A stretch of DNA of 64,000 nucleotides from Alisma plantago-aquatica (Eukaryota > Streptophyta > Magnoliopsida > Alismatales > Alismataceae), in the NCBI GenBank assembly GCA_963693085.1, contig OY856409.1:662561591-662625590 (forward strand), read 5' to 3'. The notes under the pieces are model-generated. The model did no database searches, was not told the origin of the DNA, and was given only the letters and a program-made list of their open reading frames with translations. Below, piece after piece: positions 1 to 11,830 of the stretch (position 1 is the first letter of the stretch; each line of letters begins with the position of its first letter). The position numbers and the translations under genes were made by a program.

Positions 1-1344
1 AGTTCGATTGGGTTGATGTGTTTGGTTGGTCCCAGTTCAGGCTCTTCTTTCTTCTTCTTCCTTCACGATCTCATCCTCATGCGATCCATCAACGTGAACC
101 TGCAATAGAGTCACCGTCACGGCTGCGAGCTACGACGATCAATCTACTACTCAGAAGCACACCTCACTTCATGATTGGGTCTCCGGTGTGTGGACAGCCA
201 TCAACACTTCCTCCTCGTGTTGGGCGTCGCTGCACCACGGCGAACTGTAGCAGATCTGCTATCGTCAAGGGCCAGAACCCCGACATGGCAGCGTTCGCCA
301 TTGCTTCTATGCGGAGACGCTGCCGCACGACTATCAACTGATCCTTCCTCGTCTCCCGACTTCTGGGCAAGCGATCAGCAGCAGGTCCTCCTCCTTAGAA
401 CTTCCGAGCCTACCTGTGTTCTCCGTTCTGGGTGAGACTCCCGCTCAGCGTTGCCGTCGGGCGTGAGTCCGCGGGCAAGCCACCGCCGCTCTATGTGAGG
501 TTCGCGCCCCTCAGCTTTGTGAGCGCTGCCAATTCTCCTCTTCAGCGTGGGAGTAGCGGCGGGATGATCCTCCACGCGTTTACTTCCATGAGGATGCTCA
601 TCGCTCAGTTTTTGATTGCAGCATCTCGGTTCTCCACTTCTACAAGTGCTGCTACTGGGCTCCAGTCTCCAGTGGGTATTCATGCAAGCTATGGTCTTCC
701 CCGCCTACCGCTACAGACTCCAAGACTTTGAGTCTAGCACCGGTGCCGACCTCGCACCTCCTGGAACCAGTGGAAAGGGGCAAGCGGCGATGGTGGGTAG
801 AGATCTTGGTCTCCCTCATATCTACAGCAACTGACTCAGAGCATGGGTCTTTCAAATCCCTTATTTGAGATGAAACAACTACTGCCACACACACTTCACT
901 ATCATCCCACGTCCATAGATCGTGGTGAAGTGGATCCTCACCTGCCACACGGCTTAAAGGCTCCAATGGACCAGGTACTTGAAGATTATCACACCAAAGG
1001 CTGACCAAGGCCCCGCACCAAGCCAATATAAAATTCTGCCATAGCTTAACACGGCACAAGCTACACTCTACTATAATTAGGTGTCACAACTCAATTGTTT
1101 GATCAATCAACTTAAATTCCTCAAAAAGGCATAAAATTATGGATCCAAAACGTTGTATAAAACTCAACAACACTCCAAACTTTATGAAACACTTAGGACT
1201 ATCAAACAACTCAACATGCATGACCTCACTTATGTCATTGGACGATTAAAGACATTGCAAAAGTCCACTCCATCACATCCTACACACCTTAAAAGAAATT
1301 CCTTCCTCGGAATTAAGCCAGAAAAACCACTTTGTCACAGAGGG
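1..1344. other. Unassigned GC-richer segment, no gene supported
   Basis: The first ~800 bases are clearly richer in G and C than the rest of the window and hold several short overlapping open frames on both strands, none with a recognisable domain. If the repeat at 1345-2210 is the 3' LTR of gypsy A, this stretch should match about 5165-6508 of the 5' LTR, and it does not. The likeliest reading is that another element has inserted into, or recombined with, that LTR and that its other end lies left of the window. The last bases before the break read TTTGTCACA, which could be an LTR terminus, but this is not proven. Confidence 0.4.
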
Positions 1345-2210
1345 CCCTCTTTTGTGGGTGCTCTGTTCACACCCTGTAAACAGGGGCCGCGGCCTCTAGT
1401 CCGCGCGGACTGGGGTCGCCCCCCTTTTTTATTTTGTTTTTCTTCTTCTTTTTTATAAAAGTCCAAAGCAAAGAAATAATTAAATAGCCTAGTTAATAGC
1501 TCCAATTGATCCCAAATTTTAGTACAAACCTTATATTATCTTCATCTTTACACGAGCAAGATTCTAGGTAGAATCTAACTGGATAGACAATCCAAAACTA
1601 TCTTTTAAATAAAACTAGATAATTACAAATATAATAACCTAGGCCACTAGATAACTCAAAAACATCTAAATTTTCTCCGTTGATCTTGTATATCAAATAT
1701 CCATCTATCAAAATTACATTGAGTATTTATTATGAATGCAAAATGCTAAATCCCCAAATTTGAATTCCAAGGACCCATATGTGAAACTTAATTGGTCCAA
1801 TAGGGCTGGAATTGGGATCTAGGGCACATGGCCCATCCCTTAGTATTTCAAACGGTCCATGAGATTAATTGTATTCTAACTCATGAAAATATGTCTCGAA
1901 TCAATATAATTTCTTGATTGAAGCTCATGTATGACATGTGATTAATATTTCTTTCATTACATAACATGAAGACCTAAGCTAGGTCTAAGGTTCAAGCCAT
2001 GAACTGGACTCATCATATTATATATTCATCACATTATTGTCCATAGGAATAATTCATTTATATTCATATACAACCGACCACAATCATACACATTTTGTGA
2101 ACTTAATTACGTACCTAGCCATGGTTATGTTCACTATGTCCATTGGAATGCCTTTACTAGAAAACCCCACATAAAAGGCTTACTTTAGCTATGAAATTGA
2201 GGATGTTACA
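1345..2210 (-). repeat. 3' LTR of gypsy A (matching part)
   Basis: This segment aligns with 6509-7380 with scattered substitutions, including the distinctive GC-rich block (CCGCGCGGACTGGGGTCGCC) near its left end. It ends in TGTTACA, which reads TGTAACA at the start of the LTR on the minus strand. Similarity to the other LTR stops abruptly at about 1345. Confidence 0.85.
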
Positions 2211-2224
2211 ATTCTACCCACCTT
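2211..2224 (-). promoter_or_regulatory. Polypurine tract of gypsy A
   Basis: The minus strand reads AAGGTGGGTAGAAT directly before the TGTAACATCC start of the 3' LTR. This is the expected position and composition for the plus-strand primer of reverse transcription. Confidence 0.65.
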
Positions 2225-2932
2225 AAAATAAATTTCATCCCTGAAATTTCTCTAGGCTACTACCCACCTTAGGGTTCTGCTTACCTCTTCATTTATTGTA
2301 AGTCACACTTATGTTCAAACTTTTGCATGAAAAGAGATATGTAATGTATTTTCATAATGATTTATGTGAGTATTATTTATTACCTTGGTCTATTTCTCAA
2401 CTCATACTTAGGGTTTATGAAACTAAACTTGTCTCTATACTTAGGGCATCTACCTCAACCTTATCATGACTTCCTAACATTAGTTTCACATGGTTGTCTA
2501 ATCTTGGGTTCTTTAGGTAACTCCTACATTCCTAGATATGTGGTGATCAGGCACATACCTAGAAATGCAGGATCTTGACATGCTATCCCTCACTAACCAA
2601 CTAACACATGTGTCCCATACCACAAGGGATAGTAAGAAAGGAGAGATGCATAAAAGTCTAGTGCTCATGAAATTCCTTTTCAATTCTCAATTGGCTGGCC
2701 ATAACCATTGAGAATGGAGAAGCAACATCATTAACTAGGGTTAGGTTGAAACATGAGACCTAGAATAGGTAAACATCTAGCTCTGACATCTCTATTTCTT
2801 CTAAGATGAAAACTCTTAGTCATTTTAGATCATTGTATCTTTTCTTGGGAATCTATCCCTAAACCCTAATCTCTTATCTTCATCTAGGGTGACTATGAGA
2901 ATCATACTTGCCTAGTGGCCATTTACCAAATT

Positions 2933-2944
2933 GCTCTGATACCA
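2933..2944 (-). promoter_or_regulatory. Primer-binding site, initiator tRNA-Met (gypsy A)
   Basis: The minus strand reads TGGTATCAGAGC, the complement of the 3' end of plant initiator tRNA-Met, three bases inside the 5' LTR. It fixes the orientation of the element and the inner edge of its 5' LTR. Confidence 0.88.
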
Positions 2945-3611
2945 TATTGTAACACCCATAATTTTATATCACATGAGCGGAAGCAATTTTTTTTCTGGGA
3001 GTGTCACAAACATGATAACCATTATAATAAAAGTAAATGAAACACTTTGCAAAACTATAAAGCTGATTCATACATAGCTTTTTGTCAACATAAAACTACA
3101 TCATGTTTATGCATAAGTTCATAATAAAAAGATGTCAATACTCAGGATCATCTAGGTAGATGGCACCCCACTAGACAAGCTTGAAAGTCTCTTAGGCCTT
3201 TGCTGGTCCCTTTGTTCTTCAATCGCTCTAAAAACTTGCGGACATCGCGTCCCCAGCCATGCATTGGGAAAGACAGACGTTAGAGTAAGTGGCATGAGTA
3301 TTCTAAAATATATATTTTTAAATATCTGAAATTGGATATTATAAACATGAACTAACATCAAACTGTGAGAAAACTAAAACATAAAGCATTTCATTTCTCA
3401 ATATGAATATTTATCTTCATATCTTATCTTATTCTGGAGACATGTACACGTACATGGATCTCAAGACCTACACCAAAGTGCTTGGGTCATACTTATCTTA
3501 TCTGATTCCCACTCATGATACTCATGGATGAGATTATGGGCATGCTATAAACTAAGGTATCTTTTACTTACAATTTTTATCTAAGTGTGGCCACCATTAT
3601 ACAATAAGTCC

Positions 3612-3832
3612 CCCTCTATGACACCGAAGTGTCCTCTATGGTGCAACACACCCTCTGTTGGCACGTGCCCTCTATTGACACCGAAGTGTCCTCTATGGTG
3701 CAACACACCCTCTGTTGACACAACATGCCCTCTGTTGACACCGAAGTGTCCTGTATGGTGCAACACACCCTCTATTGTCATAACATGCCCTCTATGACAC
3801 CCGCAGTGTCTGGTGCAACACACTCTCTGAAT
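3612..3832. repeat. Tandem repeat, ~59 bp unit, four copies, with internal hairpin
   Basis: The motif GACACCGAAGTGTC recurs at 3620, 3677 and 3737, with a variant at 3796, giving spacings of 57, 60 and 59 bp. Each unit also holds CCTCTATGGTGCAACACACC. GACAC and GTGTC can pair as a short stem. Open frames on both strands here are a by-product of the repeat length. Confidence 0.85.
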
Positions 3833-6473
3833 TGTCCCGGGACTCTCTGGTGAGGACTTATTATATAATGTATTATGTGAAGGTTTGAATTAATTATCTT
3901 AATTGTATCTTTACTAAACTTTGAATCTGAACTTATCTGAAACTGAACACTGAGTACTGAACATGTATTGAATTCTGAGTCTGAATCTCTGCTCTTAACT
4001 TCTTAATTGAAATTATATCTGAATGTGAATATGTATCTCAAAATACTACATAATTGAGATTGGGTCTATAACCTATATCATGTATCTTTATCAAAATCTG
4101 GCTACCCACACAGTGAGTAATCTAAGTCTGAATCTAAATCTCTTATTCTTAAGTTCTAAACTGAATCCATAATTGGATTTGAACATGTATCTCATTATCT
4201 GGGTAAACTTTATTCTAAAACTCTTATTTGGTAAGATTACTTTTATACCAATTATATCATAAATGAGTCTAATGTCTAATGAGAAAGGATCTGACATGAA
4301 TATAGAAATACTAAGTATACAAAGTATCTTAAGTCAAGCTTATGAAAGTATCATAAGTACAACATATCTAAAAATATCAATTCTGACAAGATGGTTCAAT
4401 CCTTCTTATAAAATATGATGTTACCCTAAAACTTTGCATATGAACTTACATATTAAACCTTAAATACCAAAATAGAAATCTTATAAAATATTGTATTACA
4501 ACCTAATCATAACTTAATGTGTCATTATCTTATAATGCCATCATGAACTCATTTTTACAATACATTGTGATCCCAAAAATACATTTATCTTGAAAACTGG
4601 ATCATGTCTTCATATGTTCAAAACTTGTATTCTCTCATTGTACTTCACTTCTAGATATTACTCATTCTATAGAATTTGATTAACTATTTAGTTCTTGAAT
4701 CTCTCTATATATAAGAAAACATGATTATAATTGAAATTCTAATACATGGTTATACTAAAATCTAAATACAAAGTTATTCCCAATCATGAACCAAGCATGA
4801 CTACATTACTTGCATATCTTATTTTGCAATCTTGTCCATTAATTCTCATCATTCCTAAGAATTCTTATAGGAACATGACTTTTTAACTTTCTCATGAACC
4901 TATTTCATGAGTCCCTATCACTCTTATAAATCTTAATAACATATCTCTTCTCGAGGTATTAGGCACATGTAAGGATGTATCCATGAATGTATAAAAATCA
5001 TACTTGCATATCTTAACATCAAATCTTAGAACATTGGATCACATAGAGTATAAAGTTTTACAAAAATATGCTAAGTTTGATAGATATGAATACTCATGGG
5101 CATGAACCACTTACCTTTATATTGAAGATGTTCTTGATGTAGCCTTGTTTCCTTGATTCACAGCATACATACCTAGTCATCAACAAAATTGTATAAGTCC
5201 ATGTGTAATCTCCTCTCTTCATTTCTAAATCTCACACCCCATCATCCTAATCCCCTAGACTGAATTAGGAATCATATTTAACTAAGACTGACTCTAATTC
5301 AAAGCATGTTTCATGTTTAAACATTGAATTAAACTTGATTCACACATTATATGGCATACACATACTAATATATTCATTGTACCAAAAAAAAATAGCATAT
5401 ACACTAATATGCAAGTATATACCTCATATACCAGGAGTAAACTCCATACATACTCACATATACTACTCTTACTGGCTCATTATAAAATTAGAGAAAAATA
5501 TAATTATAATAATTTTCCATACTAAATAGGCACATAAAATACATGTTGCCTCACAAACACTCATGGATCAACTTACATAATGGCTACTTAGGACAAAAAC
5601 TAAATATGAAGCCAATTATATTTGAAACTCCATCAAAACTTTCAGAATAGTAATCATCCAATGTATTAAGATCATGTATTAGAATATCAGGTTATTTCAT
5701 AATCAGATAATGGGTGAAATACCCAAAATACCCTTATTAGGGTTTATATCACAAACCTCAATAAAACTTCATATAATAGAAATCAGGCTTTGAAATTATG
5801 TTAAGAATATCATAATACACATTCTGTAAAATTTGCATGAATTTCTAAATTCATTTTCTATTTTTAATGCCCAAAATATCGAAATCTTTTATATTCTAGA
5901 AATGAAACTAAAATAAATATCGAACATCTAACACACCCTTTGACTATATTTTTATAGGATAGTAAACATCATGATATTTTTTGTAGATGCCTTATTTGAT
6001 AAAATTTGAGTTCGCAATGCCAATATATGGAATTTTGAATATGCCTCAATTTGGATCAACACCAACTGTTGATTTGAGATCTAAGGGACTGTGGCATGCA
6101 TCCCCCTTCTCCTTGCTTTCTGGGTCACAAATCCAGCATGACCCATCTCCTTGTTCACCCGCGAACCTGAATGAGGGGAGGTCCCCTATTCTATGTGCAC
6201 AGGCTGCCGCAGCCATAGGATTTGCCTTTGGCACCCTCAATCTCTACAGTCAGGTCGTCACAGCTTGCGCCCCAACATCAGTTACCTCCGTCCAACCTCC
6301 CTGCCCTTGCCAGCACCATCGAGAAGCACCATTAGACCAAGATCGGAATTGTTAGCCTCTACCCTACTTCCATCGCTATGGCTCTTCTCTATGCTTTCTC
6401 TTTCTCTCACCCTCAGTTTCATGTGAAACCCTAGAATCAAAGTCGTTGGCCCCTCATAAATCGGAATCTGAGG

Positions 6474-6481
6474 TTTTTATA
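6474..6481 (-). promoter_or_regulatory. TATA box of the gypsy A LTR promoter
   Basis: The minus strand reads GGCTATAAAAACC about 0.9 kb into the LTR. A GC-richer stretch (6050-6450) follows in the direction of transcription, as expected for the start of the R region. The corresponding place in the left LTR falls beyond the break at 1345. Confidence 0.55.
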
Positions 6482-7382
6482 GCCTCCCAAGCCTGTGATC
6501 ATGGGAAAGGGCCCCCTTTTGTGGGTGCTCTGTTCGCACCCTGTAAACAGGGGCCGCAGCCTCCAGTCCGCGCGGACTGGGGTCGCCCCCCTTTTTTATT
6601 TTGTTTTTCTTCTTCTTTTTGATAAAAGTCCAAAGCAAAGAAATAATTAAATAGCCTAGTTAATAGCTCAAATTGATCCCAAATTTTAGTGAAAACACTA
6701 TATTATCTTCATCTTTACATGAGCAAGATTCTAGGTAGAATCTAACTGGATAGAAAATCTAAAACTATCTTTTAAATAAAAACTAGATAATTACAAATAT
6801 AATCACCTAGGCCACTAGATAAATCAAAAACATCTAAATTTTCTCCCTTGATCTTGTATATCAAATATCCATCTATCAAAATTACATTGAGAATTCATTA
6901 TGAATGCAAAATGCTAAATCCTAAAATTTGAATTCCAAGGACCCATATGTGAAACTTAAATGGTCCAATAGGGCTGGAATTGGGATCTAGGGCACATGGC
7001 CCATCCCCTAGTATTTCAAAGGGTCCATGAGCTTAATTGTATTCTAAATCATGAAAATATGTCTTCAATCAATATAATTTCTCAATTGAAGCTCATGTAT
7101 GACATATGTGATTAATATTTCTTTAGTTATATAACATGAAGACCTAAGCTAGGTCTAAGGCTCAAGCCATGAACTGGACTCATCATATTATATATTCATC
7201 ACATTATTGTTCACAAGAATAATTCATTTATATTCATATAAAACCGAACACAATCATACACATTTTATGAAGTTAATTACGTACCTAGCCATGGTTATGT
7301 TCATTATGTCCATTGGCATGCCTTTACTAGAAAACCCCACATAAAAGGCTTACTTTAGCTATGAAATTAAGGATGTTACACC

Positions 7383-9347
7383 AACTTCCTCTATTGGAAG
7401 AGAAGGATGCAATTCTACATATAAGGTGTGAGTTATGAAATGTGGAAGATAGTCCAACTCAAATACGAAGATCCAAAGGGGGACATCACCACATGGACTG
7501 AAGCTAAAATGAAGTATGCTCAACTCAATGCCAAAGCTGTGAGCATCATCTACGCCGCCCTCACTCCATCCTAGTTCAACTGGATCTCCTCATGGGACAC
7601 CGCACATGAGATATGGCATGAATTGTGTGTCACCTATGAAGGAACTGAGCAAGTGAAGGAAGCCAAGATCTACATGCTTTGTGGTTTTCTAGAGAACTTT
7701 AAGATGGGTAAGAATGAGAGAGTGGATGATATGTACACTAGGCTGAATGTCATCATAAATGGATTGGCAGCCCTTGGGAGTGTGCTAGACAAAGGCACCA
7801 TCAACTCCAAGATCTTGAGATCTCTTCCAATGAGATGGGAGCCTAAGGTGACATCCATTGAAGAGGTGTACAAGCTAAGTGAGCTATCAACCGAGGAGCT
7901 GGTTGGTAATCTTCAATCCCATGAGCCTAGGCTTGACAAGCAAGAAGAGGAAGAGAAGAGAGAAGAAAAAGAGTCCAAGAAGATAAAGGACACAACCTTC
8001 AAAGCACAAATTGAAGAAATGGTGCGGCAACAAAAACTTTCTTTGAAGTCCCCCAGCCCTTCCTCAAGTGAAGATGAAGGCCCTAATGAGCATGAGACAA
8101 ACTACTCAAAGGGTAAACACTTCAAGAGAAAGCCCTCCTCTTCAACTCCAAGGTGCTATGAGTGTGGTCAAAAAGGCCACTACAAGAGGGACTATCCCAA
8201 GGCCAAGAAGATCCATCAAAAGAGCATCCACAAGAAACATAAGGAGTACAAGAAAAAAGGCAAGTACAAGAGGAAGGACAAGAAAGAAAGAAGATCAAGA
8301 GATGCAGCCCATGCAGCTTGGGAGGAGTCTTCTTCAAGCTCCTCAAGCTCTGAAGATGGAGAATGCCATCTTGCTCTCATGGCATCTACTAATGAAGATG
8401 TATGTGAGGTAAGCAAGGTAAGTGAAGTAAATATGCTAGAGCTTTCTAAAGAAACTCTCATTGATATGCTAAATGAATGCCAATCATCCTTTACTAAATG
8501 CAAATCTAAAAGGAAAAGGTTAGGCAAGATAGTTGATGATCTTTATGCTAAAATTGAAATCCTTGATAAAAATGAAAAACTGCTCCTTGATAGCATAGAC
8601 TCTTTGCAAGGGCAATTTCTTGACCTTGAGCTTCAACATAATGGAGTAGAGGTTGAGAATGGTGTATATCTTAAAAATATTGAAAATCTTAAGATAGAAA
8701 ACCAATTGTGCCTATATGAGCTTGATGGTCTTAAAACTGAAAATGTAGAACTCAAACTCATGGACGATGCTAGGAGAAATGAAGTTTATGCTTATCAAAG
8801 AGAAATTGTTTTGCTTAAATCTGAAAATGCCAAATTGCTTGCTCAAGTAAATGACTTATCTTCTAGACCTAGTTTGCAAAGTAATGAAGTTTCTAGCATA
8901 ACTTTAGAAAGAGATTCCCTTCCTACTAAAGCCCTCTATCTTGAGGCCGACCTATTGCATGCTAGAGATGATCTTGCTAGTCTTTCTACTACTGTCATTA
9001 ACCTTAGTGATGATAATGCCAAGTTAAGATCTTCTTTGCAAAAGTTTCTCTCAAGAAATAAATCCCTCAATGATGTCTTAGAACACTCTACCAAACAAGT
9101 TAGTACTAGCAATTTGGGATATGATGGGACTGCTCCCAAAGGTAATAAAAAGAGAAAGAACAAGGGTAATAAGAAGAGTGTGGAACCTCCAATCTTCCAT
9201 GGAGAGACTTCCGGCTCTAAGAACCCTATGGTTTGTGTTCATTGTAAATGCGATGACCATTACTCTACTTATTGTCCTTACAAGCCCAAGGGGACCAACC
9301 CAAAGATGAAATGGGTCCCTACGCTAACCCCGGATCCCAAAGTTTGA
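7383..9347 (+). pseudogene. gag: Sirevirus 1 gag, missing its start, two early stops
   Basis: Gag forms the nucleocapsid of the retrotransposon particle. The frame opens at the gypsy A junction (NFLYWKRRMQFY), has stops at about 7422 and 7572, then stays open to 9347. It shows the copia gag motif LENFKMGKNERVDDMY, a lysine/serine-rich linker, a CCHC knuckle at 8154 (CYECGQKGHYKRDY) whose last Cys is Tyr, a long Leu/Glu-rich coiled coil (about 8430-9060), and a second knuckle, CVHCKCDDHYSTYC, at 9234-9275 that is intact. The long coiled coil is typical of Sirevirus gag. The pol frame that follows differs from the gag frame by one base. Confidence 0.88.
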
Positions 9348-9387
9348 GTTGGGTTTCTGACATCCTTCTTTCTTCTAGGTTAAATAG

Positions 9388-9843
9388 AGATGGATTGTTG
9401 ATAGTGGCTGTTATAAACATATGACTGGAGAAATTAGCCATTTCTATAAGTTCATGAAAATGAAAGGAGGATCGGTTACCTTTGGAGACAACAAGAAGGG
9501 TAAGGTCATAGGTGAGGGTGATGTGGGCAATGAGATATGTATTAAAAATGCATTGCTTGTTGATGGCCTGCATCACAATTTGGTTAGTGTTAGTCAACTT
9601 TGTGACAATGGATATCTTGTGTTGTTTACTTCTTTAGAATGCTTGCTTCTAGATTCCCTCTCCTACAATGTAATATATAAGGGAACTAGAAATGGTAATC
9701 TTTATGTTATTGTTCTTGATGCTCTTAAGCCCATACTAGATAGATTCTTGGTAGTGGATAAAAATGATATTTCTCTTTGGCATCACCATTTTGGGTCATG
9801 TGAATATGCATCAAATGAAGAAATTAAACAAAAAGGACTTGGT
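9388..9843 (+). pseudogene. pol: Sirevirus 1 protease and GAG-pre-integrase region
   Basis: The retropepsin-type aspartic protease that cuts the polyprotein is recognised by WIVDSGCYKHMTGE, with the catalytic DSG triplet, starting at 9391. Further on are LVSVSQLCDNGY and the start of the pre-integrase zinc region (LWHHHFG). A stop codon (TAG at 9385) lies just before the conserved Trp, and a pyrimidine-rich stretch ending in TAG lies before that. A frameshift near 9785 moves the rest of pol into another frame, where GHVNMHQMKKLNKKDLV continues the same domain. Confidence 0.85.
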
Positions 9844-10624
9844 TAGAGGACTTCCCAAATTGTATTTTGAAAAGGATGAGGAATGCCAACCTTGTACACA
9901 AGGGAAACAAACCAAATCCTCCTTCAAATCCAAAGGAGTCATGAGTACTAAGAGAGTTCTTGAACTTCTTCATATTGATCTATTCATACCAATGAGAACG
10001 CAAATGCTTCGTGGTTCCAAGTATTGTCTTGTTATTGTTGATGATATCTCTCGATATACCTGGACCTTCTTTCTCATTTCGAAAAGCGATACTCTTGATG
10101 TTTTCTCGAGCTTTTGTAAACGGGCTGAAATGAAGCTTCTTGCCGAATTGTTTCTATCCGTAGTGATCATGGGGGAGAATTTGAAAATGATCTTTTTGAG
10201 CATTTTTGTGAAAAATCTGGTTATTCTCACAATTTCTCTTCTCCTCGTACGCCTCAACAAAATGGGGTTGTAGAGAGGAAGAATAGGTCACTATAAGAGA
10301 TGGCTAGGACCATGCTTCTTGAGTATGACACTCCTAAGAAGTTTTGGGCTGAAGCCATTAGCACCTCATGCTTTGTGCAAAACTGAGTTTTTACACATCC
10401 TTCTTTAAAGAAAACCCCTATGAACTATGGCGTGGTAGAAAGCTGTCTATTGATTTCATCCATGTTTTTGGATGTTCTTGTTTTCTTTTAAACACGAAGG
10501 ATTCTCTTGACAAGTTTGATCTGAAATCTTATAAGGCTTTCTTCCTAGGCTATAGCACTACTAGCAGGGCATATAGAGTATTCAACATTGAATTGTCTAA
10601 AATTGAAGAATCTATTAATGTTAA
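9764..10624 (+). pseudogene. pol: Sirevirus 1 integrase, frameshifted, cut by gypsy B
   Basis: Integrase inserts the cDNA into host DNA. The zinc-binding Cys pair is seen in CQPCTQGKQ, then the first catalytic Asp in LLHIDLFIP and the conserved VIVDDISRYTWTFF. A frameshift near 10150 puts the second Asp in another frame (SDHGGEF), followed by the Glu in QQNGVVERKNR. A stop replaces a Gln codon just after it (CAA to TAA at about 10296). The C-terminal part resumes from 10368, with GCSCFLLNTKDSLDKFD and FFLGYSTTSRAYRVF. The reading ends at 10624, where gypsy B begins, and continues at 25124. Confidence 0.87.
10620..10624. other. Target-site duplication of gypsy B, left copy
   Basis: GTTAA directly precedes the left LTR edge (TGTGGCATCC) and is repeated at 25119-25123 directly after the right edge. 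Five bases is the normal length for LTR retrotransposon insertion. Confidence 0.93.
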
Positions 10625-11639
10625 TGTGGCATCCAACTCACAAAGACAAGATTTACTTAAGTGGAAGTGAATCATTTGCAGCGGATTACTGAAAATCACT
10701 AAAAATTAAAACTTTTTGCAAAGAGATCCACTCATAGGAAATCTTTTTTATCAAGAACCAAAGTGTAACATCTACATCCTGATTCATAAGTACATAACTT
10801 GTATCATCTCTTCTCGAGGGTTACAACATCAGCTACCCTATTAACATTATATACCGACAACATGAGAACCTCGAGGCATCAAGACAAAAACTCAGATCGA
10901 TTCATTAAAACATGAACTATAAACTCCGAGGACCTAAGAGTACAGAGACGACACATAGGACTATTATTTATATGACTTGACATGCAGTATCTCCACCTGA
11001 GATATTACTATTGACCCTGATGCTACTGTTGTTCTTTCTTTACTATAGGGTTTCTGCCTCTTCTTCCACGTCCACCTAAAAACATTGGATCCCATGGGGG
11101 TGAGACAATTATAAATTGCCCCAGTGGGAGAAATAACTCTCAGCCAAAATATTGTTATAGGAGTTTATTATAATAAAACTGAGCATGAGTTCTTATATAT
11201 TAACAACAGTATTAATCATTGCATGAACAAAGTAAAGTAATCTCCTTTCCCAAGGAGAGCATTGCATCTATCCATGGTAGAATCTTAATTCATCCATCTA
11301 CTTGCAATGAGTAAAAAGAGATATGAATAACATCTATCAGCTAGAGATGTATAAAAAAAATGTAACATCAGCCAATGAATTTTCGTATTCAATCCCTAAG
11401 AAAACATGCTATACGGCCGATTACATTTTACAATCACACTTATGCCCTGAGGAGATGAGGTATACCGCTCATACTCCAACCGACTACTGCGAAGTCGAAA
11501 TCGGTACCATACAAGGTCAATGGAAGAGCCGGAATCCAAGACCTCAACTTTCTCGGTCAGTATGAGATTATATGGTAGAGACATCATGTGTCAACTACAA
11601 TTAGCTTTCCAAGGTATATTGGCATCTTCGCTATACAGT

Positions 11640-11830
11640 TATAGCCCGTAGTATATACTCTCTTCAGGATATGGCCCGTAGCCAATGCCTGGTATTATAT
11701 TGTGGAGTCATGCCCCGTAGCCATACTCGTATTATATTGTGGAGTCATGGCCCGTAGCCATACTCTTATTGGGATATGGTTTGTAACCATTCCTATACAT
11801 AGAATATGGCCCATATCCATTCCTATGAGG
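11640..11830. repeat. Tandem repeat with ATGGCCCGTAGCCAT hairpin
   Basis: About five to six units of roughly 40 bp carry ATGGCCCGTAGCCAT or a close variant; ATGGC and GCCAT can pair around CCGTA. The linker ATTATATTGTGGAGTC is duplicated exactly. The equivalent stretch in the other LTR is 20035-20225. Confidence 0.8.

Larger units (their letters stand above)
2211..2947 (-). other. Internal region of gypsy A, non-coding
   Basis: These 737 bp lie between the two LTRs. No zinc knuckle, protease, reverse transcriptase or integrase motif is visible on either strand. The stretch begins with a polypurine tract and ends with the primer-binding site, so it appears to be the complete internal region of a non-autonomous element, or one left after a large internal deletion. 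Confidence 0.65.
1345..7380 (-). mobile_element. Gypsy A: minus-strand Ty3/gypsy LTR element with almost no internal region
   Basis: Two direct copies of one sequence (1345-2210 and 6509-7380, differing at a minority of positions) both end in GGATGTTACA. Just inside the left copy is a purine tract on the minus strand, and just inside the right copy is a minus-strand site complementary to initiator tRNA-Met. This order makes the left copy the 3' LTR and the right copy the 5' LTR. Only 737 bp lie between them, with no gag or pol coding. The motif ATTTCAGGGATGAAAT before the purine tract is typical of the 3' end of Tekay/Del-type chromoviruses. The right edge abuts Sirevirus gag, so the element interrupts that gene. 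The predicted target duplication is CCAAC, with its left copy outside the window. Lacking genes, it would depend on enzymes from a related element. Confidence 0.8.
2948..7380 (-). repeat. 5' LTR of gypsy A (4.43 kb)
   Basis: The LTR runs from TGTAACACCC at 2948 to GGATGTTACA at 7380 on the plus strand, so it reads TG...CA on the minus strand. It is bounded on the left by the tRNA-Met site and on the right by Sirevirus gag sequence. At 4433 bp it is about six times longer than the internal region. It carries a ~59 bp tandem repeat (3612-3832) and a TATA box (6474-6481). Its start (TGTAACACCC, then CATGAGCGGAAG) resembles that of the solo LTR at 53218, indicating related families. Confidence 0.82.

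Noticed and set aside
3581..3823. Open frames on both strands across the 59 bp tandem repeat
   Set aside because: They are open only because the repeat units lack stops; there is no domain and there are frames on both strands.
8122..8527. Minus-strand frames opposite the Sirevirus gag
   Set aside because: They are shadows of the Lys/Ser-rich gag linker and coiled coil.
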